A stretch of DNA of 64,000 bases, taken from Haliclystus octoradiatus. Taxonomy: Eukaryota; Cnidaria; Staurozoa; Stauromedusae; Haliclystidae. How positions within the stretch are numbered: position 1 is the first letter of the stretch; every line of letters starts with the position of its first letter. The DNA lies in NCBI GenBank assembly GCA_916610825.1, contig OU744446.1:33027436-33091435 (forward strand). The letters are read 5' to 3'. The notes beneath the pieces are model-generated. The model ran no database searches. It saw nothing but the letters and a program-made list of their open reading frames with translations, and was not told the origin of the DNA. This document shows, in pieces, positions 11,491 to 23,655 of this stretch. The position numbers were made by a program, and so were the translations under genes.

Positions 11491-11889
11491 TTAACTTATG
11501 TATTACAGTTCTTAGGTATTCACTATCTAACAAGGTGATCTTTGCTTGGATACGTTTCTACAATTCTGGCCATTGTCCATTTTCTTCTAAGCACTTTAGT
11601 TGAAATAAATCGCCTGACGATCACCTTCTGATGTGAAGCTTGAAGTAGCGTAATTCTAGCATGCTTCATTTTTGACTCTCATTCTGGTTTACTACATTAA
11701 CCTCGAAAATCATCGAAATTTGGTTGAGTTATGAACAAAGACATGAACATATACACATTTATAGAATCATCGAATTTGGTACTGATAGCTGATTGGTTGT
11801 TGTTGATGTTTGTATCGGGCTAGGTAAAATTGTAAAATTACAGCTTTTGTCTGAAGTCCCAAAACGCAACAAAATGGCTTTAGGAAGAG

Positions 11890-13190
11890 TTTTATTCGAT
11901 AGAGCGAATAAAAATATCCTTCGCATTCAAATTATCAACAAGGAAACACAATTAATTTTAAATCAGATCATAAATTAAAAATAACCCATACTACTCCCTT
12001 GTTCCGTATTTCTGTCTAGTACTGTACAGCATTTTTGTTTGGTTGATAAGCGGCACGTTACGCATATGATCCTCTATGTGAAAAGATGAATAATACTCAA
12101 CATCTTCTATATAAATGCTGTATTCAGATGCTGTTTGCGTTTATTTTCAATCTGTTTTATTTTATTTTCACAACTTGTCGTAGCATTCCTCAAGAGGCGT
12201 AGCGTGATTCTATTGACATTCCGCGCTCGTTCTAGTCTCTACGTTTACGTCATTTCATGAGAATTTAGATATGAGCATTATTTTAAGCTTTTCAATATCA
12301 AAATAAACAGGTTATTTATTCTATAAAACAAATATAAATAGGGCTATTTGTGATAGGATTTATCCACACATATTTGCAATGTGAAATATGTACACAAAAT
12401 CTATTACAAAGATTATTTTTTAAGTTTCGAGAATGAAATTTGAGATCTAATAAACAGTTTTCCAGATCTTGCTGTTAGACACAATTGATGGCTGTTTCTC
12501 TATTCAGGCCATAAATGCAGTCATTGGTTATTGGTTCTTTCTTCTAAACTATTCTCAAAACAGCAGATTTGTTTATGCAAAAAACAGCCTTTGAATTACA
12601 TTGCAGCAGATAAGACAGCTTCACAGATAATATCACGGACGCGGTATCAGCTGCATGTTCTAAAAATACAGCAAATTACAGTAGAACTGAAACAACTAGG
12701 TGTCAACCTGATAAATGTGCAATCTGGAAGAACAAAATCACTACTAGAGCTAATCTAATTGTCCACAAGAGAATTTATACTGGAGAAAATAGTTTTACGC
12801 AGTCAGATAAATTATACGCTCAAAAGACGTTCCACAGCCATGAAAAACCTCATAAATGTGATTACTGTAATAAAGAATTCACATTAAAAATAACTGTAAC
12901 TGCACATAAACGATTCCTATTGTAAATGGGCATTGTTATAAATGGTTTGCCAAGGCAACTAATTTGAAGACGCAGAAAGAAAGCCATTGTAATGAAAAAC
13001 CTTCTATATGTGATCAATGCTATAAAGAATTCACATTAAAAATAACTGTAACTGCACATAAACGATTCCTATTGTAAATGGGCATTGTTATAAATGGTTT
13101 GCCAAGGCAACTAATTTGAAGACGCAGAAAGAAAGCCATTGTAATGAAAAAGCTTATATATGTGATCAATGCTAGAAAGAATTCAACACT
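11890..13190 (+). pseudogene. Ruined duplicate of the zinc-finger locus
   Basis: This is a second copy of the 350-2000 region in the same orientation. It includes the upstream flank, the splice acceptor region (CTCTATTCAG near 12508), the KPHKCD-type finger text and the degenerate NLKTQKESH finger. Frames are broken everywhere and no open array remains. A 152-bp piece (about 12870-13022) is duplicated in tandem with its damage included, so that local duplication came after the gene had already died. The TIR element at 751-1115 is absent here, as is most of the finger array. Confidence 0.75.
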
Positions 13191-14579
13191 GTCTACATTA
13201 CTTTCTAATCGCTAGCGGGTTCTGCAAAACTAGAACCACACCGTGATTCTAGCTGTCGAGCAATAGACAGACAATGGATTTCTCACGTTTCAGTCACTCC
13301 CTCTAATTCAGGCGCAGGCGTTCTGTCAATATCACGCAGACCCCAGGGTCTACGAGCAGGCTACAAATTACTTAGATTAGAATATATGAAATTAGTATAT
13401 AGTCTAAAGCAAATTAAGTTGTGCTCAATGGCTTTTTAAAAAGAATTATAAGAGAGATTGAAAAAGCCATTTGTAAGATACACAAATCAGACATGTCGAC
13501 AGGATATTTTGGCACCTGGCCTTCAGTTATAATGCAATTCTAGTGTCTAGCAGGTATGACCCTGAACACATTCCTATAAAACATGAGCCAAGAATCATCC
13601 TTTTTCAATAGTTGTAATTTGTCAAAAATAGTCCCGTGAAACGACATGATTGAAACGGAAAATTCTGCCTCGATTTTCACAGTAATATAGGGGATTCTCA
13701 CCAAAACGCTTTTCAGATATTTCCTCATAAATCGGTTTAGGTTATCTTAAAAGTAATGTGTCCAATATATGTTTGATTGTACATTGGTTAATCATTCACT
13801 ATAATTTACGTTTCGTTGGTATTCCTTCTGTACTCGCTGTCTGCTTTTATGACATCTCAATACAGTCTGTAAGATGGTACCGTTGTTTTATGCAGGGTTG
13901 CTGTACCTGTGCTGGCTGGTATAGTATGTTGAAGTTTTGAACACCAAACATCAGCATTTTCGTTCTAATAGCAGGAAGACTGCATTCTCTAGGCTCTTGC
14001 CTAGAGATATTTCTTACACAGAATTCGCTTAAACTTACAATGGAATGTGATAAAATTATTTTTACTGGAGCCCACAATACAGTAAAAACATAGACTTACA
14101 TAGACTGCAGATTCCATTGCCAACTTCATGGAAAACACATAACGACCATGGGCATCCATAATGGCTGACGCAAAGGACCAAACAGAGGCTTGAAAACCGC
14201 TAAATTTCAAGCCACCTTTTGAGCAATTTTGGTTTCTAAATGAAACAGACTTTTGATAAAAGAGTAATTTATGACTCAATTTCAAGTTGCATCAATCATG
14301 AGTTGAAATATCTATTTTGTAATCATATCCGAAGGAAAATAGTATATTTTTTAATTTTTATATTCCCTTGTCTCTTTGTGTGATTTTAAAATTATTCATA
14401 AATGTTTGAAAATAAATGTGATCCTATGAACAAATCTCGCTTCGCTGCAGGAAAATCCTATTTAAACTATCTTTCTATGACAGTGAGAACATTTTGTTTA
14501 GAGGTTATATTGCAAAAAAGTTTATAGGAGAAATCAAATAATTTTGAAAATGTCAACGAGGAGAGCACTAAAATACGCT
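13190..14579. other. Intergenic, no gene seen
   Basis: No convincing ORF or splice structure. About 14090-14180 matches 28450-28530 in inverted orientation (shared CAGCCATTATGGAT-type block), so it is a dispersed repeat of unknown class. Confidence 0.5.
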
Positions 14580-15089
14580 GTGACTATTTGACCGGCAGCC
14601 GGTCATTTAGCACCAAGGCTATTTGACCGGCAGTCATCAGCGCATGCGCAAAGATGTATACGTCACACTATCTATGTTCGACTATTCGCTATGTTCGACT
14701 GTTCGCCTGTAACTATTGGGTCGCAGCCATTATGGATACCAACGCATGCGTATAATGAACGAACAGTAACTTATAAACATTTCGGGATATAAATAATGAA
14801 AATAAATGAAAATTTCTGATCGACCAGGACTCGAACCAGACTCAATCCGAATGAGCTACGCCAACCGACGAGAACCAGTGAAACAGAAATGAATTTATAC
14901 TCGACCGAGTGGTTATCACGTGACTTGACCCTAACCCTAACACTAAACAGGTGGATCACGTGATCGGACCCTAAACCTAACCCTAATACTGGGACGAGTG
15001 AAACACGTGATCGAGTGAATGACGTAATTGACTGTCAGCGCACGCGCAGTTGAATCCATAATGGCTGCGACTGCCGGTCAAATAGACAC
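14580..15089 (+). mobile_element. TIR element with tRNA-like core and TTAGGG-like motifs (copy B)
   Basis: The left end GTGACTATTTGACCGGCAG and right end CTGCCGGTCAAATAGACAC are inverted copies of one another. Inner terminal blocks also pair (CGCAGCCATTATGGAT against ATCCATAATGGCTGCG). The core holds a tRNA-like segment on the minus strand (about 14815-14880: TAGCTCATTCGG, GGTTCGAGTCC) and CCCTAACCCTAA motifs at about 14927-14985. It looks nonautonomous, with no coding capacity. Confidence 0.7.
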
Positions 15090-15569
15090 TTCGACTAAAA
15101 AATTTTATAATATTTATATGTTAATCTTCTTTGTGATCCAGTTACATTCTAGATCTAGACTATGTAGCTAAGTGTACGACGCTTTGATTTTTAACTGGCA
15201 TATTTGTAAACAAGAAATATTTCAAACAATGCACTAGCCTTTGAATATAATTGCAATAAATTATCCTATCTATAGTTATTCCTACTACCATATGTTCAAT
15301 AATTTTAAGCGCCCTTTGTGAAATCTATTTTCATAGCTGCAGTATTGGCAGGGGGTAGCTCCCATATGACTGCTTTACTGTTGGGTTGTTAATTTCTGGC
15401 TCTGGAACTTTTTCGGTCTCCTTTTTCGACTTTCTAGAGAACTTTGAAACATGAAAAACTTCGAAGAACTCTATTCTATTCTATTTTCTTTTCTTTATCT
15501 TTTTAAATATGATTTTTTTCAAGTTTTTGAAACAGATTATGGGAAGTTTTCGGGTGGGATCTAATTTAT

Positions 15570-17811
15570 ACTTACACATTATAATCCTATCAAAAGATTT
15601 AAGACTCCTAACTTCAGAAAAGCAAATTATCAAGAAATATGTCGTGTTTTGTCTTCAATAAATTGGAACTCGTTATTTTCTAACTGCATCAATGTTGAAC
15701 AATACTGGCTAAAGTTGTGCTCTGTTTTTGATAGTATTATTTATGATGATAATTTAGTTCCAAAATATAAATGTGGTAGGGTAAGGAAATACCCTGGTTA
15801 CCCTAAGCATATTCGTCACCTTGCAGAAAAAACGCGTCAACTATATCATTTATCAAAAGATAATCCATCTTTAAAGTCGAGCTATAATAGCGCTGCCAAG
15901 ATATATGCATTAGCGGTCAAAGAATTTCATCTTCAACTTGAAAATGAGGTTGTTGAAGCTGATTCGGTGAAAAAATTCTATTCATTTGTAAATCAAAAAT
16001 TGAACTCACATCCTAAAATTCCATCACTTCAATGTCCAGATGGATCCCTTACTGATGACAATTCAATCAAATCAACTATTCTGAATAATCAATTTGCAAG
16101 TGTTTTTACTGTAGACAATGGTGTTATACCACCGTTTGAAAAGAAAGTTGAATCCAATACACAATTGAACTTTATTGAGTTTTTTTATAGTAAAGTTATG
16201 AACGCCATCAAAAATCTACCTTGAAAAACATCAAGAACGCCAGATTCCTACCCTGCGTTGTTCTTAAAATCAATAGCAAATGAAATTGCCATACCACTCG
16301 CAATGTTATTTGAAATATCTTTGAAATCTGCTACTCTTCCTGCTGTATGGAAAACAGCTATTGTCAGCCCCATTTACAAGAAAGGACCTTCCAGATTACC
16401 AGTAAATTATCGACCGATATCACTAACTCTAACTTCAGTTATTTGCAAAGTTATGGAGTCTGTTATGGCGACAGACATTCTAAAGTATCTCAAACCTCAT
16501 AATTTAATCACTAAAGAACAGTTTGGCTTTATTTCTCGGCGTTCAACATTTACGCAATTATTAGCTGCTTTAAACCAGTGGTATGCTGCTGTAAATGAGC
16601 GTATGAAGGTCGATACAGTTTACATTGATTTTAGCAAGGCTTTTGACACTGTCTGTCATAGTAAATTAATATCAAAATTGAAGGGATATGGCATTAACTA
16701 TGAACTTTTAAAATGGATAAAATCTTTTTTGACTGGTCGCACCCAATAGGTAGCTGTCGGGGATTCAACATCGGGAATCCTCCCTGTAATAAGTGGTGTA
16801 CCTCAGGGTTCAGTTTTAGGCCCTCTTCTTTTTATTGTCTATTTAAATGACATTGTAAGCTGTGACAGTACTCCTCTACATTCTACACTTGAAAACCTCT
16901 CCTCCTGGGCAGAACGCTGGCAACTCAAAATTGCCCAAGAGAAATGCTCTGTACTTTCATTTGGGAAATCATCTCTTTCGGATGCTGCGTATCAGTTAGA
17001 TGGAAAGGCATTATCACGTTCATCTTCTGTGAAAGATCTTGGAATCCTACTAACTGCAGATCTAAAGTTCACAGAACACTGTTCCATGATAGCCGCTAAA
17101 GCAAAAAACCGTTCTTTCCTAATCAAGAAATGCTTTTCCTCAAATAACCCGGAGCTGTTAGTGAAAGCGTTCACAACATACGTCAGACCAATGCTTGAGT
17201 CATCTACGCCAGTCTGGAATCCCTATCTCATCAAGGACATAAATATTTTAGAAAATGTTCAGCGCTCTTTCACAAGATATGTTTGTTTGAAAAATAATTC
17301 TTACAAGCCCTGTGTAGATCGTCTTGCCTACCTCAACCTTGAGTCTCTAGAATTACGCCGCCTTAAGTTTGATCTTCACATGGTCTTTAGAATTTTGAAA
17401 AACTTGATTGATTTGGCTCCAGATGAATTTTAACTATTAAACATTCCAAATATTCCTTGCGTGGACATTCACTGACGCTGTACCCAACTAAATCATTTAA
17501 CTATGACTGTTGCAAACATTACTTTGCAAATAGAATAATCAAGCCATGGAACTCTCTTCTTGAAGAAGTTATATCGTCTAGTTCTTTACAAACATTCAAA
17601 TTTAAACTTAATCACGTTAATTTATCACAGTTCTGTAACTTTTCCTTTGCCTGTTAATTATTTCTGATAACATAGTTTTCTTTATATATATATACTTTTT
17701 TTTTTAAAGGTCACATGTAAATGAGGATACATTTAAAAATATCCTCCTTTGTTTATTCGCCTGTTAGCCATTGTGCTACAAAATGCATACATACATACAT
17801 ACATACATACA
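15570..17811 (+). mobile_element. 5'-truncated non-LTR retrotransposon (LINE, CR1/Jockey-like RT)
   Basis: Open stretches at about 15590-16224, 16258-16749, 17029-17433 and 17457-17657 together read as a LINE ORF2 without its endonuclease. RT landmarks are NYRPISLTLTSVICKVMES, YIDFSKAFDTV (motif A) and SGVPQGSVLGPLLF (motif B). The piece that should hold the catalytic YxDD box is missing: the sequence jumps from YLNDIV to a SSWAERWQLKIA-type thumb segment by about 16890. The frame is further broken by a TGA near 16222 and a TAG at 16747. It ends with (CATA)n at 17786-17811, as LINE tails often do. It is dead. Confidence 0.85.
17786..17811. repeat. (CATA)n tract at LINE tail
   Basis: About six CATA units mark the 3' end of the LINE. 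Confidence 0.9.
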
Positions 17812-18660
17812 AGGTGGTACTCCCCCATAGAGTTCCAGTAGATCTTTAATATTATTTTACTAAATTTCCTCAATAGATTTTGATAATTTTTTATCTAGGA
17901 CCCTTTTTAAAATGTCTGACAATAAATTAATAAATTACTAGACCTGTGCCACATGCCCCTGTACTTCACTTCGCTTCGCTGCCCAGATGAGCGCAGGTAC
18001 GTAGCGGAATAATGGACCTTGTGGAGCTAGGCTAACAAATTGCTCAGATAGCTGAATCAGAAGGAAAGCTAAACCTTGAACTTATTGACATCTGATTTTA
18101 TCAACTACACAAAGGATGTTAAACATAGTTAACCGATTGACCTGTATCGATGGTCTTTTGCGTTCTTACATGGAAGTAGCATGGCTGATTTCTCAAATAA
18201 TATAGAATTCAAATACAAAGTAGATAACCACTGGATACACCGATGTAGGAACAACGTTGGTCTAAGGTTTTAATTAGCATTGTTCCACCGTCGGTGAAAC
18301 AGAAGTTTTACGTATTTAGAAGCGTAGCGTATATAAACTGGCATTTGAACAACAATGGATTCTGACATAGCTACGACGCAAGCAACACAGTTCCAACCCT
18401 GATCCTACTTCAAAATAATACATGTTTATTATGCAGTCCTAATTGTCCTACTTTCGAGCCCTCCCTGGCCATGACTTGACCGCAGCGTGACTGCACCCGC
18501 TGGACTGAGATCGTAAAAACAACAAAGTAATACGAATAAAATGAGATTTAATATTGTTTGTGTGTATTTTTCATTTTTGATTGGTTACCATTCGTGAAAA
18601 TGTTTAACAAAATCGTGTTAGTTATGGTCAAACATGAACAAATTAGATTAGCCTTCATGA
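17812..18660. other. Intergenic, no gene seen
   Basis: The sequence near 17940-18000 (GTGCCACATGCCCCTGTACTT) is an inverted relative of 4715-4755, so a dispersed repeat passes through. Nothing else is recognised. Confidence 0.4.
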
Positions 18661-19149
18661 ATAGTTCTTAATTTCTATAACTTTCTATTAATTCTATCTT
18701 TGGATTTTTAGCTTAGTGTCCTCAGTATCAGTAATTATTCTTTTCTATCAATGAGCCGTGGGTCAGAGTGAAGTAGGGGACCTATTTTTTTCTGTCAAGA
18801 CTGAGACATGAACAAATGTATAAATTTGTGATCGATTTATTTAAATTAAATTAAAATGAAAAGATATGATCTTATTTGTGAAGATAGTCTGGGGATTGTT
18901 TGAGAATGTTCAGTTCAAGCTCCTTCTTTTTCCTAATTCTATGCCGACCCATCAAACTTTAAATCATTTGTGATCTGATAAATAACAGGTATAACACTCA
19001 GAATGCAGGAATTATGCTTTCCTCAAAGTAATCACAATTTCAATATCATTTTATGATATGGCTTCGAAATGACAATTGCACGATAAAATACAACTTACTA
19101 TTTCAGTATCGAAACATTTTACAATTTCAGTACTCAATAAAATGTTGCC

Positions 19150-20481
19150 TTAAGAAGCAGAATCGCATTCCAATTCTAAATTCGTCGGTAACTCATGATT
19201 GGTTGCCCTGTATAAAGAAACAACATTACAATCTAGAGTCAGATAATCGAAATCTTTCGTCCCTTTTTCCGAAAGCTTTTTGACTTGTTGATTTTTTTCA
19301 CCTCTATAGCCTATGATCTCATAAATTTTACTATATGAGCACACACATTGGTCATCAATAACTGTTCCGAATCCATGCGTGTACTCGTTAATCTGGCCAT
19401 GAGCCTTACATATTGGATTTCCATTCTTTTCAACCAAGATTCGTTTTTCCTTTTCTTTGTAGTTAGAATTGATCTTATATCCTTTATTTCCACAACGATT
19501 ATACAATATATCCATCTCAATTGTCATCGTATCTCCATCAAAAAACGGGTTATTATTGCTGTAGTCATAAGCAAATCGACATTCGTCGTTTTTAACTACG
19601 TATCCAGCGTATTTATTCCCATTTCTGTCACCTCGACAGATTGTTTGACCATCATATTTCAAAAGATTAGCTTCTCTTTCTTCCAATGGTCCTCCCACTG
19701 TTGGCTTCCAGTAATATGGTATTATGCTCTGTACGAATTTCTTAATGGCATCAATTTGCATGCATTTACGGCTTTCATATGCCTCTCTAGGATTCCAATT
19801 ATTTTCTTCTTTCTCGTCATCAAGCAACATTGCCATCTGCCATGAGTCGTAGCACGCATGCTGTAGTTTCATAATTCGATCGACGTTCTGGAGTACCATT
19901 ATAACATAGTCAACTCTTTCTGGGGGATAAACATCAGCAAATTTTGTGAATATTGATTTCTCTGATCCCCATGCCCCCTTTCCTGTAATCATATCGTGGA
20001 TATTGCTCAACGCATGATCAGCACCTCCCAAACTTGCTTGATTAATTGCTTTTGCTTGTTTTTGATTCATATCTTTGGTGTACCTGATGAATGTTTTACA
20101 AAATTGCATCGATTCTGAGTATTGAATTGCAGACTCAACCATCTTTAACTTGGAACCAAGCCCTTTAGTGATTTCCTCGTGAAGTATTCTAACTTGAGCT
20201 GAAATTCTATTGACTTTACTTGCTACTACGGCAGAATCGAGTGAGTCAAGCTGTCCAAGAGCAAAACCAGCCATTCCCACAGCAAATTCTGTTGCACCGA
20301 TAACAAAAGAGCCAGCAGAAAGTACAAAACGCTTGTCGGTCTGATTCTTTCCGGATTCACTATTCTTTCTATCATGTTTCGTACTTTTGCTTTCAACTAC
20401 AGTAGATCCGATGCAAATAATCAAAAGAGATAAACATCGGAGTCTTCTGCATGAAATCATTCTTTGGCTGATAAATGTCAT
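19150..20481 (-). CDS. Secreted protein, three-copy family, copy 1 (443 aa)
   Basis: The start is taken at the ATG 20481. Four codons upstream the frame meets the splice acceptor (AATTCTAG|GTGG, exon from 20493), so nothing further upstream is needed. A basic N-terminus and hydrophobic LSLLIICIGSTVV form a signal peptide. Next come a polar stretch, the dibasic site DKR, a Gly/Ala-rich hydrophobic stretch (FVLSAGSFVIGATEFAVGMA..), a helical core, and two C-terminal repeats (about residues 285-345 and 355-430) with TICRGDRNG..GYVV..ECR and PICKAHG..GFGTV..QCVCSY. The repeats resemble DM9 (DUF3421-type) lectin repeats. There are eleven cysteines after the signal peptide and no C-terminal membrane helix, so the product is probably secreted. 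The function is unknown. A lectin-like or membrane-active effector is a guess from layout. This copy is the most diverged outside the central block. Confidence 0.85.
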   Translation of the reverse strand: MTFISQRMISCRRLRCLSLLIICIGSTVVESKSTKHDRKNSESGKNQTDKRFVLSAGSFVIGATEFAVGMAGFALGQLDSLDSAVVASKVNRISAQVRILHEEITKGLGSKLKMVESAIQYSESMQFCKTFIRYTKDMNQKQAKAINQASLGGADHALSNIHDMITGKGAWGSEKSIFTKFADVYPPERVDYVIMVLQNVDRIMKLQHACYDSWQMAMLLDDEKEENNWNPREAYESRKCMQIDAIKKFVQSIIPYYWKPTVGGPLEEREANLLKYDGQTICRGDRNGNKYAGYVVKNDECRFAYDYSNNNPFFDGDTMTIEMDILYNRCGNKGYKINSNYKEKEKRILVEKNGNPICKAHGQINEYTHGFGTVIDDQCVCSYSKIYEIIGYRGEKNQQVKKLSEKGTKDFDYLTLDCNVVSLYRATNHELPTNLELECDSAS

Positions 20482-20493
20482 TGTGGTTTCCAC

Positions 20494-22342
20494 CTAGAAT
20501 TATAAGGAGAGAAATATAAATCTAAGGTGGATTACATGAAATTGTTCATCAATTCCAAAATCTCTTTTATGTTACTCGTGTTAATGAGACTGTAAGATTC
20601 TTATTGGGTCAGCACGGAAGAGACAGAAAACATACAGTAACTCCATGTTATAGAACTGATACGGTATCTTCAACGATCAACACGCAATAGAGACAGGAAT
20701 ACATAAATACGCAACAACTACTATACATAATATCAATAGCTGAAACAATAACACAATTAACCAATCACTATACATCACTAATTATCACATGACAGTCCAC
20801 GTATACATATAGATTGTATAGAACAATAGAATCACGTGAATAACAGACACTATACTAAATATGCAACATCACACCATAAAGCTACGGCAAAATTACATCC
20901 TTTTCGTATCCCAGAACACACCAACTCAGTTGCCATCGATGTGTGTTTGCGAAATGAAATGCGACGTTGTCAAAAAACTATTTTATTTGTGGCTAAAACT
21001 CACCGATTAACAGCAACTGAACTTCGGTTGGCCAAATTACTTTTTATATTCATCAACATAATTTACGTTACATAAATATATTGAACGAAGGTTTTCATCG
21101 ACAAATTGTTTACCGTAAAAGATAGGAATCAGTTAGTGGTAGGATTGTTACATGTATATATGTTGACTTCATATACAACGAGTGAGACTAAATTGATTCA
21201 ACGATATAGAACCATCATCAGCTATATGTTTTGATAAACGGTATAAAGTAGAGATAAACAACTCCAAAATAACGGAATATTACACCTAAGATAAATCAAT
21301 GCTGTAAGTCTAACATGATTATAAAAGTCCACGCCAAAGTCTAATGTTGGTGGCCTAAGTCATATTACATCATTATAAACTAATCGTTGAAGTATCGTAT
21401 TTGCTGGTCGAAAGGATGTTGGTGTGATTTGGTCAAAGCGGCCAAATGACATTTTTGGTTTCGTTTTCCGAAACTACGAAAAAGGTCGAGAACAAAGATT
21501 GTTGACTTCAGTTGGCCATATTATTGATAATCTTCAAACTGCTTGGCAACAAGCGCCAAATCATCCCGATTCTCGATAAATTCACTTTTTGGTGGCAAAT
21601 GACCTTTAGTTTGGCCAATATTCATAAAAATCATAATTGGCATGTGTTGGGCTACAAAAAAAATAATTGCCCAGCTTCTGGAATTACTGAGTTTTCCAAA
21701 TATTTATGTCGGCTAATCTATATTTAATCGATAGACTTATAACTCTAATCGATAAACTATGGCCAATCACAAGCAATAGACACATTTTGTAGTTCATTAA
21801 AAGCCTAGTGATTTCGAAGGCTTTCATTGTTAAATCATTACGAAATAGTAATCTACAAAACAATGATTCCATATATAGCTATAAATCAATGTAATAACTC
21901 ACACAGTGGCCTTCATTTATACAATACCATTTAATTGTAATAATAAGCTCAAAGATCTAATCAGAACATTTATCATATGCATTAAATTGACAATTAAAAA
22001 AATATTGGCTAAGATTAAATGTTAGCATCTGTTCTTATCAGTTTCATACCTGATACGCTAGTCATTGACTAGCTCTTTCATTGTGAATAGCTCAGTTTTT
22101 TAATAACGAATTCTGACGTATTCTGTCTAAACAGACTGCTAATAACTTTCCGATTTTAGATTTTTATATTAAATTAACTTACTATGTATTGATAAAAATG
22201 GTTATTAATAAAATCCAATATCAAATTAGAAAATTTATAAAAACTATTAAATAAAACAATGACGCCTAATAAGGCGTATATGTAACTTCAAAACAAACCT
22301 TTTTGAAAGTTGATCAAAATTGCTTAATAAAGATATTCTTAC
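20494..22342 (-). other. Intron in the 5' UTR of secreted-family copy 1
   Basis: A donor GTAAGAAT (minus strand, at 22342) and an acceptor ending TTCTAG (20494) bound 1,849 bp. Both sites are conserved in the other two copies. The intron includes pieces of the GGCCAAATGAC fold-back family (about 20870-20970 and 21430-21690). Confidence 0.65.
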
Positions 22343-22680
22343 CTGTACTATATATCAATTTTGGGACAATCAATCTGCCAAGGGTGCTTGTGCAAATGAT
22401 GTGGTCTGATTTTAGGTGAATACAGTTTGTTTAATTTATTGAAATACAATCACCAGTAAATAACACCACTTGACCTTCATTGATGTAATTATGAAATCAA
22501 ACGTTTTTGGAATGAATATGTGCATTCAACAAGATTGTGGCCACCTGGCAGCCAATGGAAATCAGTTAAAGTGTTCATCCAATGTATTCAAAAGCCAAAG
22601 ATCATCGATTGATAACTCAAGACCACTGCATTTTCTTCTCCTCTGCCAAATAGCCATTTATCACATGTCTCGGGCATAGG
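22343..22680 (-). promoter_or_regulatory. Conserved 5' exon and proximal promoter, copy 1
   Basis: This is well conserved with 56344-56600 and 62606-62880. On the minus strand it runs from CCATTGGCTGCCAGGTGGCC (CCAAT-like plus E-box-like) through TTATTTACTGGTGATTGTA to ATATAGTACAG|GTAAGAAT. The strict conservation around the donor argues for a noncoding first exon. The transcription start itself cannot be placed. Confidence 0.5.
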
Positions 22681-22689
22681 TCTTGGTGT

Positions 22690-23655
22690 TATAACAATAA
22701 ACTTGTAACTTTCAGTAAGTTATGTTACAATTACCCCCTAGGCTATACTCCGTACTTTTGAACGGTGATCCATCAAAAATGGTTCGACTCGCCTGAGAGT
22801 GCGTCGTATAATCTGGCAAAGTACAGCGATTAATTTTTGATTCGCATTAAAGTCGAATGTACGGCAGATCCAGGCGAAGAAAGCCGTACTGGTACGCCTA
22901 AAAAAGCAGTTGGAATATACGCCGTTCTTTCGTGAAGCGTACCACTTCTCACAAGGTCGAACTCGGAATGTTTTGATGTTTTCGTCATTTCCACGGGGTT
23001 TCTGTTTAAGCTTCTTATTAATTCCTCCTTGTTGCTAAGTAACTGTGGTTAGTAATAGTATCAAAACAATAGCAATGGTGCAATAATACGCTTTAGATTG
23101 TGAATAAAGCATTTTGTGATCACAATTGAGTATTCTCTATCATTTTAAGAAAACATTTTAGTTATCTATCTTCTTATACTGATAATACTGTCTGTTTGTA
23201 AATAAGCTATTTCGACATCTTTATATTTCTGTGTCTGTCCGCGACTTATGTACGTCTTGCTGGCGAAATAATACAGGTAATCCGTCGTCGGGAAATTATG
23301 CAAACATTTGTTTCGAGATAGCCTTGCACAGTAACACATTTGTGGTATGAAAATTGCAACTTTCTGAAGCTGTTTTAAAATAATACACTTCATTTAATAA
23401 CTTATTTGATATCATTGTATTGAAAAATTTCATGGCTTGATAATCTAGCGGGCAGCCAAATCGAATTCAAATTGAAATCTCCATAGCAAAAAAAATTATT
23501 TTTGAATTTAAGCTGCGAGAAAAAAAGTTGAACAAGTCATTAAAACAATTTCATCAGTTTTATAATAATGAAAATAATACAAAATCCTGAATTGCATTGA
23601 ATTACTAGAATAACTAAAGCCAACAAAATATGTTTTGAAGAATCAAAGAAGCTTA
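22690..23655. other. Intergenic, no gene seen
   Basis: A short GC-richer patch at 22740-22990 has no ORF of note. The rest is AT-rich and unremarkable. Confidence 0.4.

Larger units (their letters stand above)
18660..22680 (-). repeat. Duplicated gene unit, copy 1
   Basis: Segmental duplication unit shared with 52740-57427 and 57795-62880. In gene order it contains the promoter block (22.40-22.68 kb), the noncoding exon, the intron, the coding exon, and a 3' flank with the block TTTTAGCTTAGTGTCCTCAG and a Mutator-TIR remnant (AAGATAGTCTGGGG near 18885). A stray piece of the same 3' flank block lies alone at about 24290-24380. Confidence 0.8.

Noticed and set aside
14920-14990. Interstitial telomere array
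   Set aside because: Only a few TTAGGG-like units are present, and they recur inside copies of one TIR element, so they belong to the element and not to a telomere.
19150-20493. Reading the secreted proteins as a cleaved membrane-fusion protein because of the dibasic site followed by a hydrophobic stretch
   Set aside because: No C-terminal membrane anchor or second heptad region is visible and the C-terminal half looks like lectin repeats. No viral relationship is supported.
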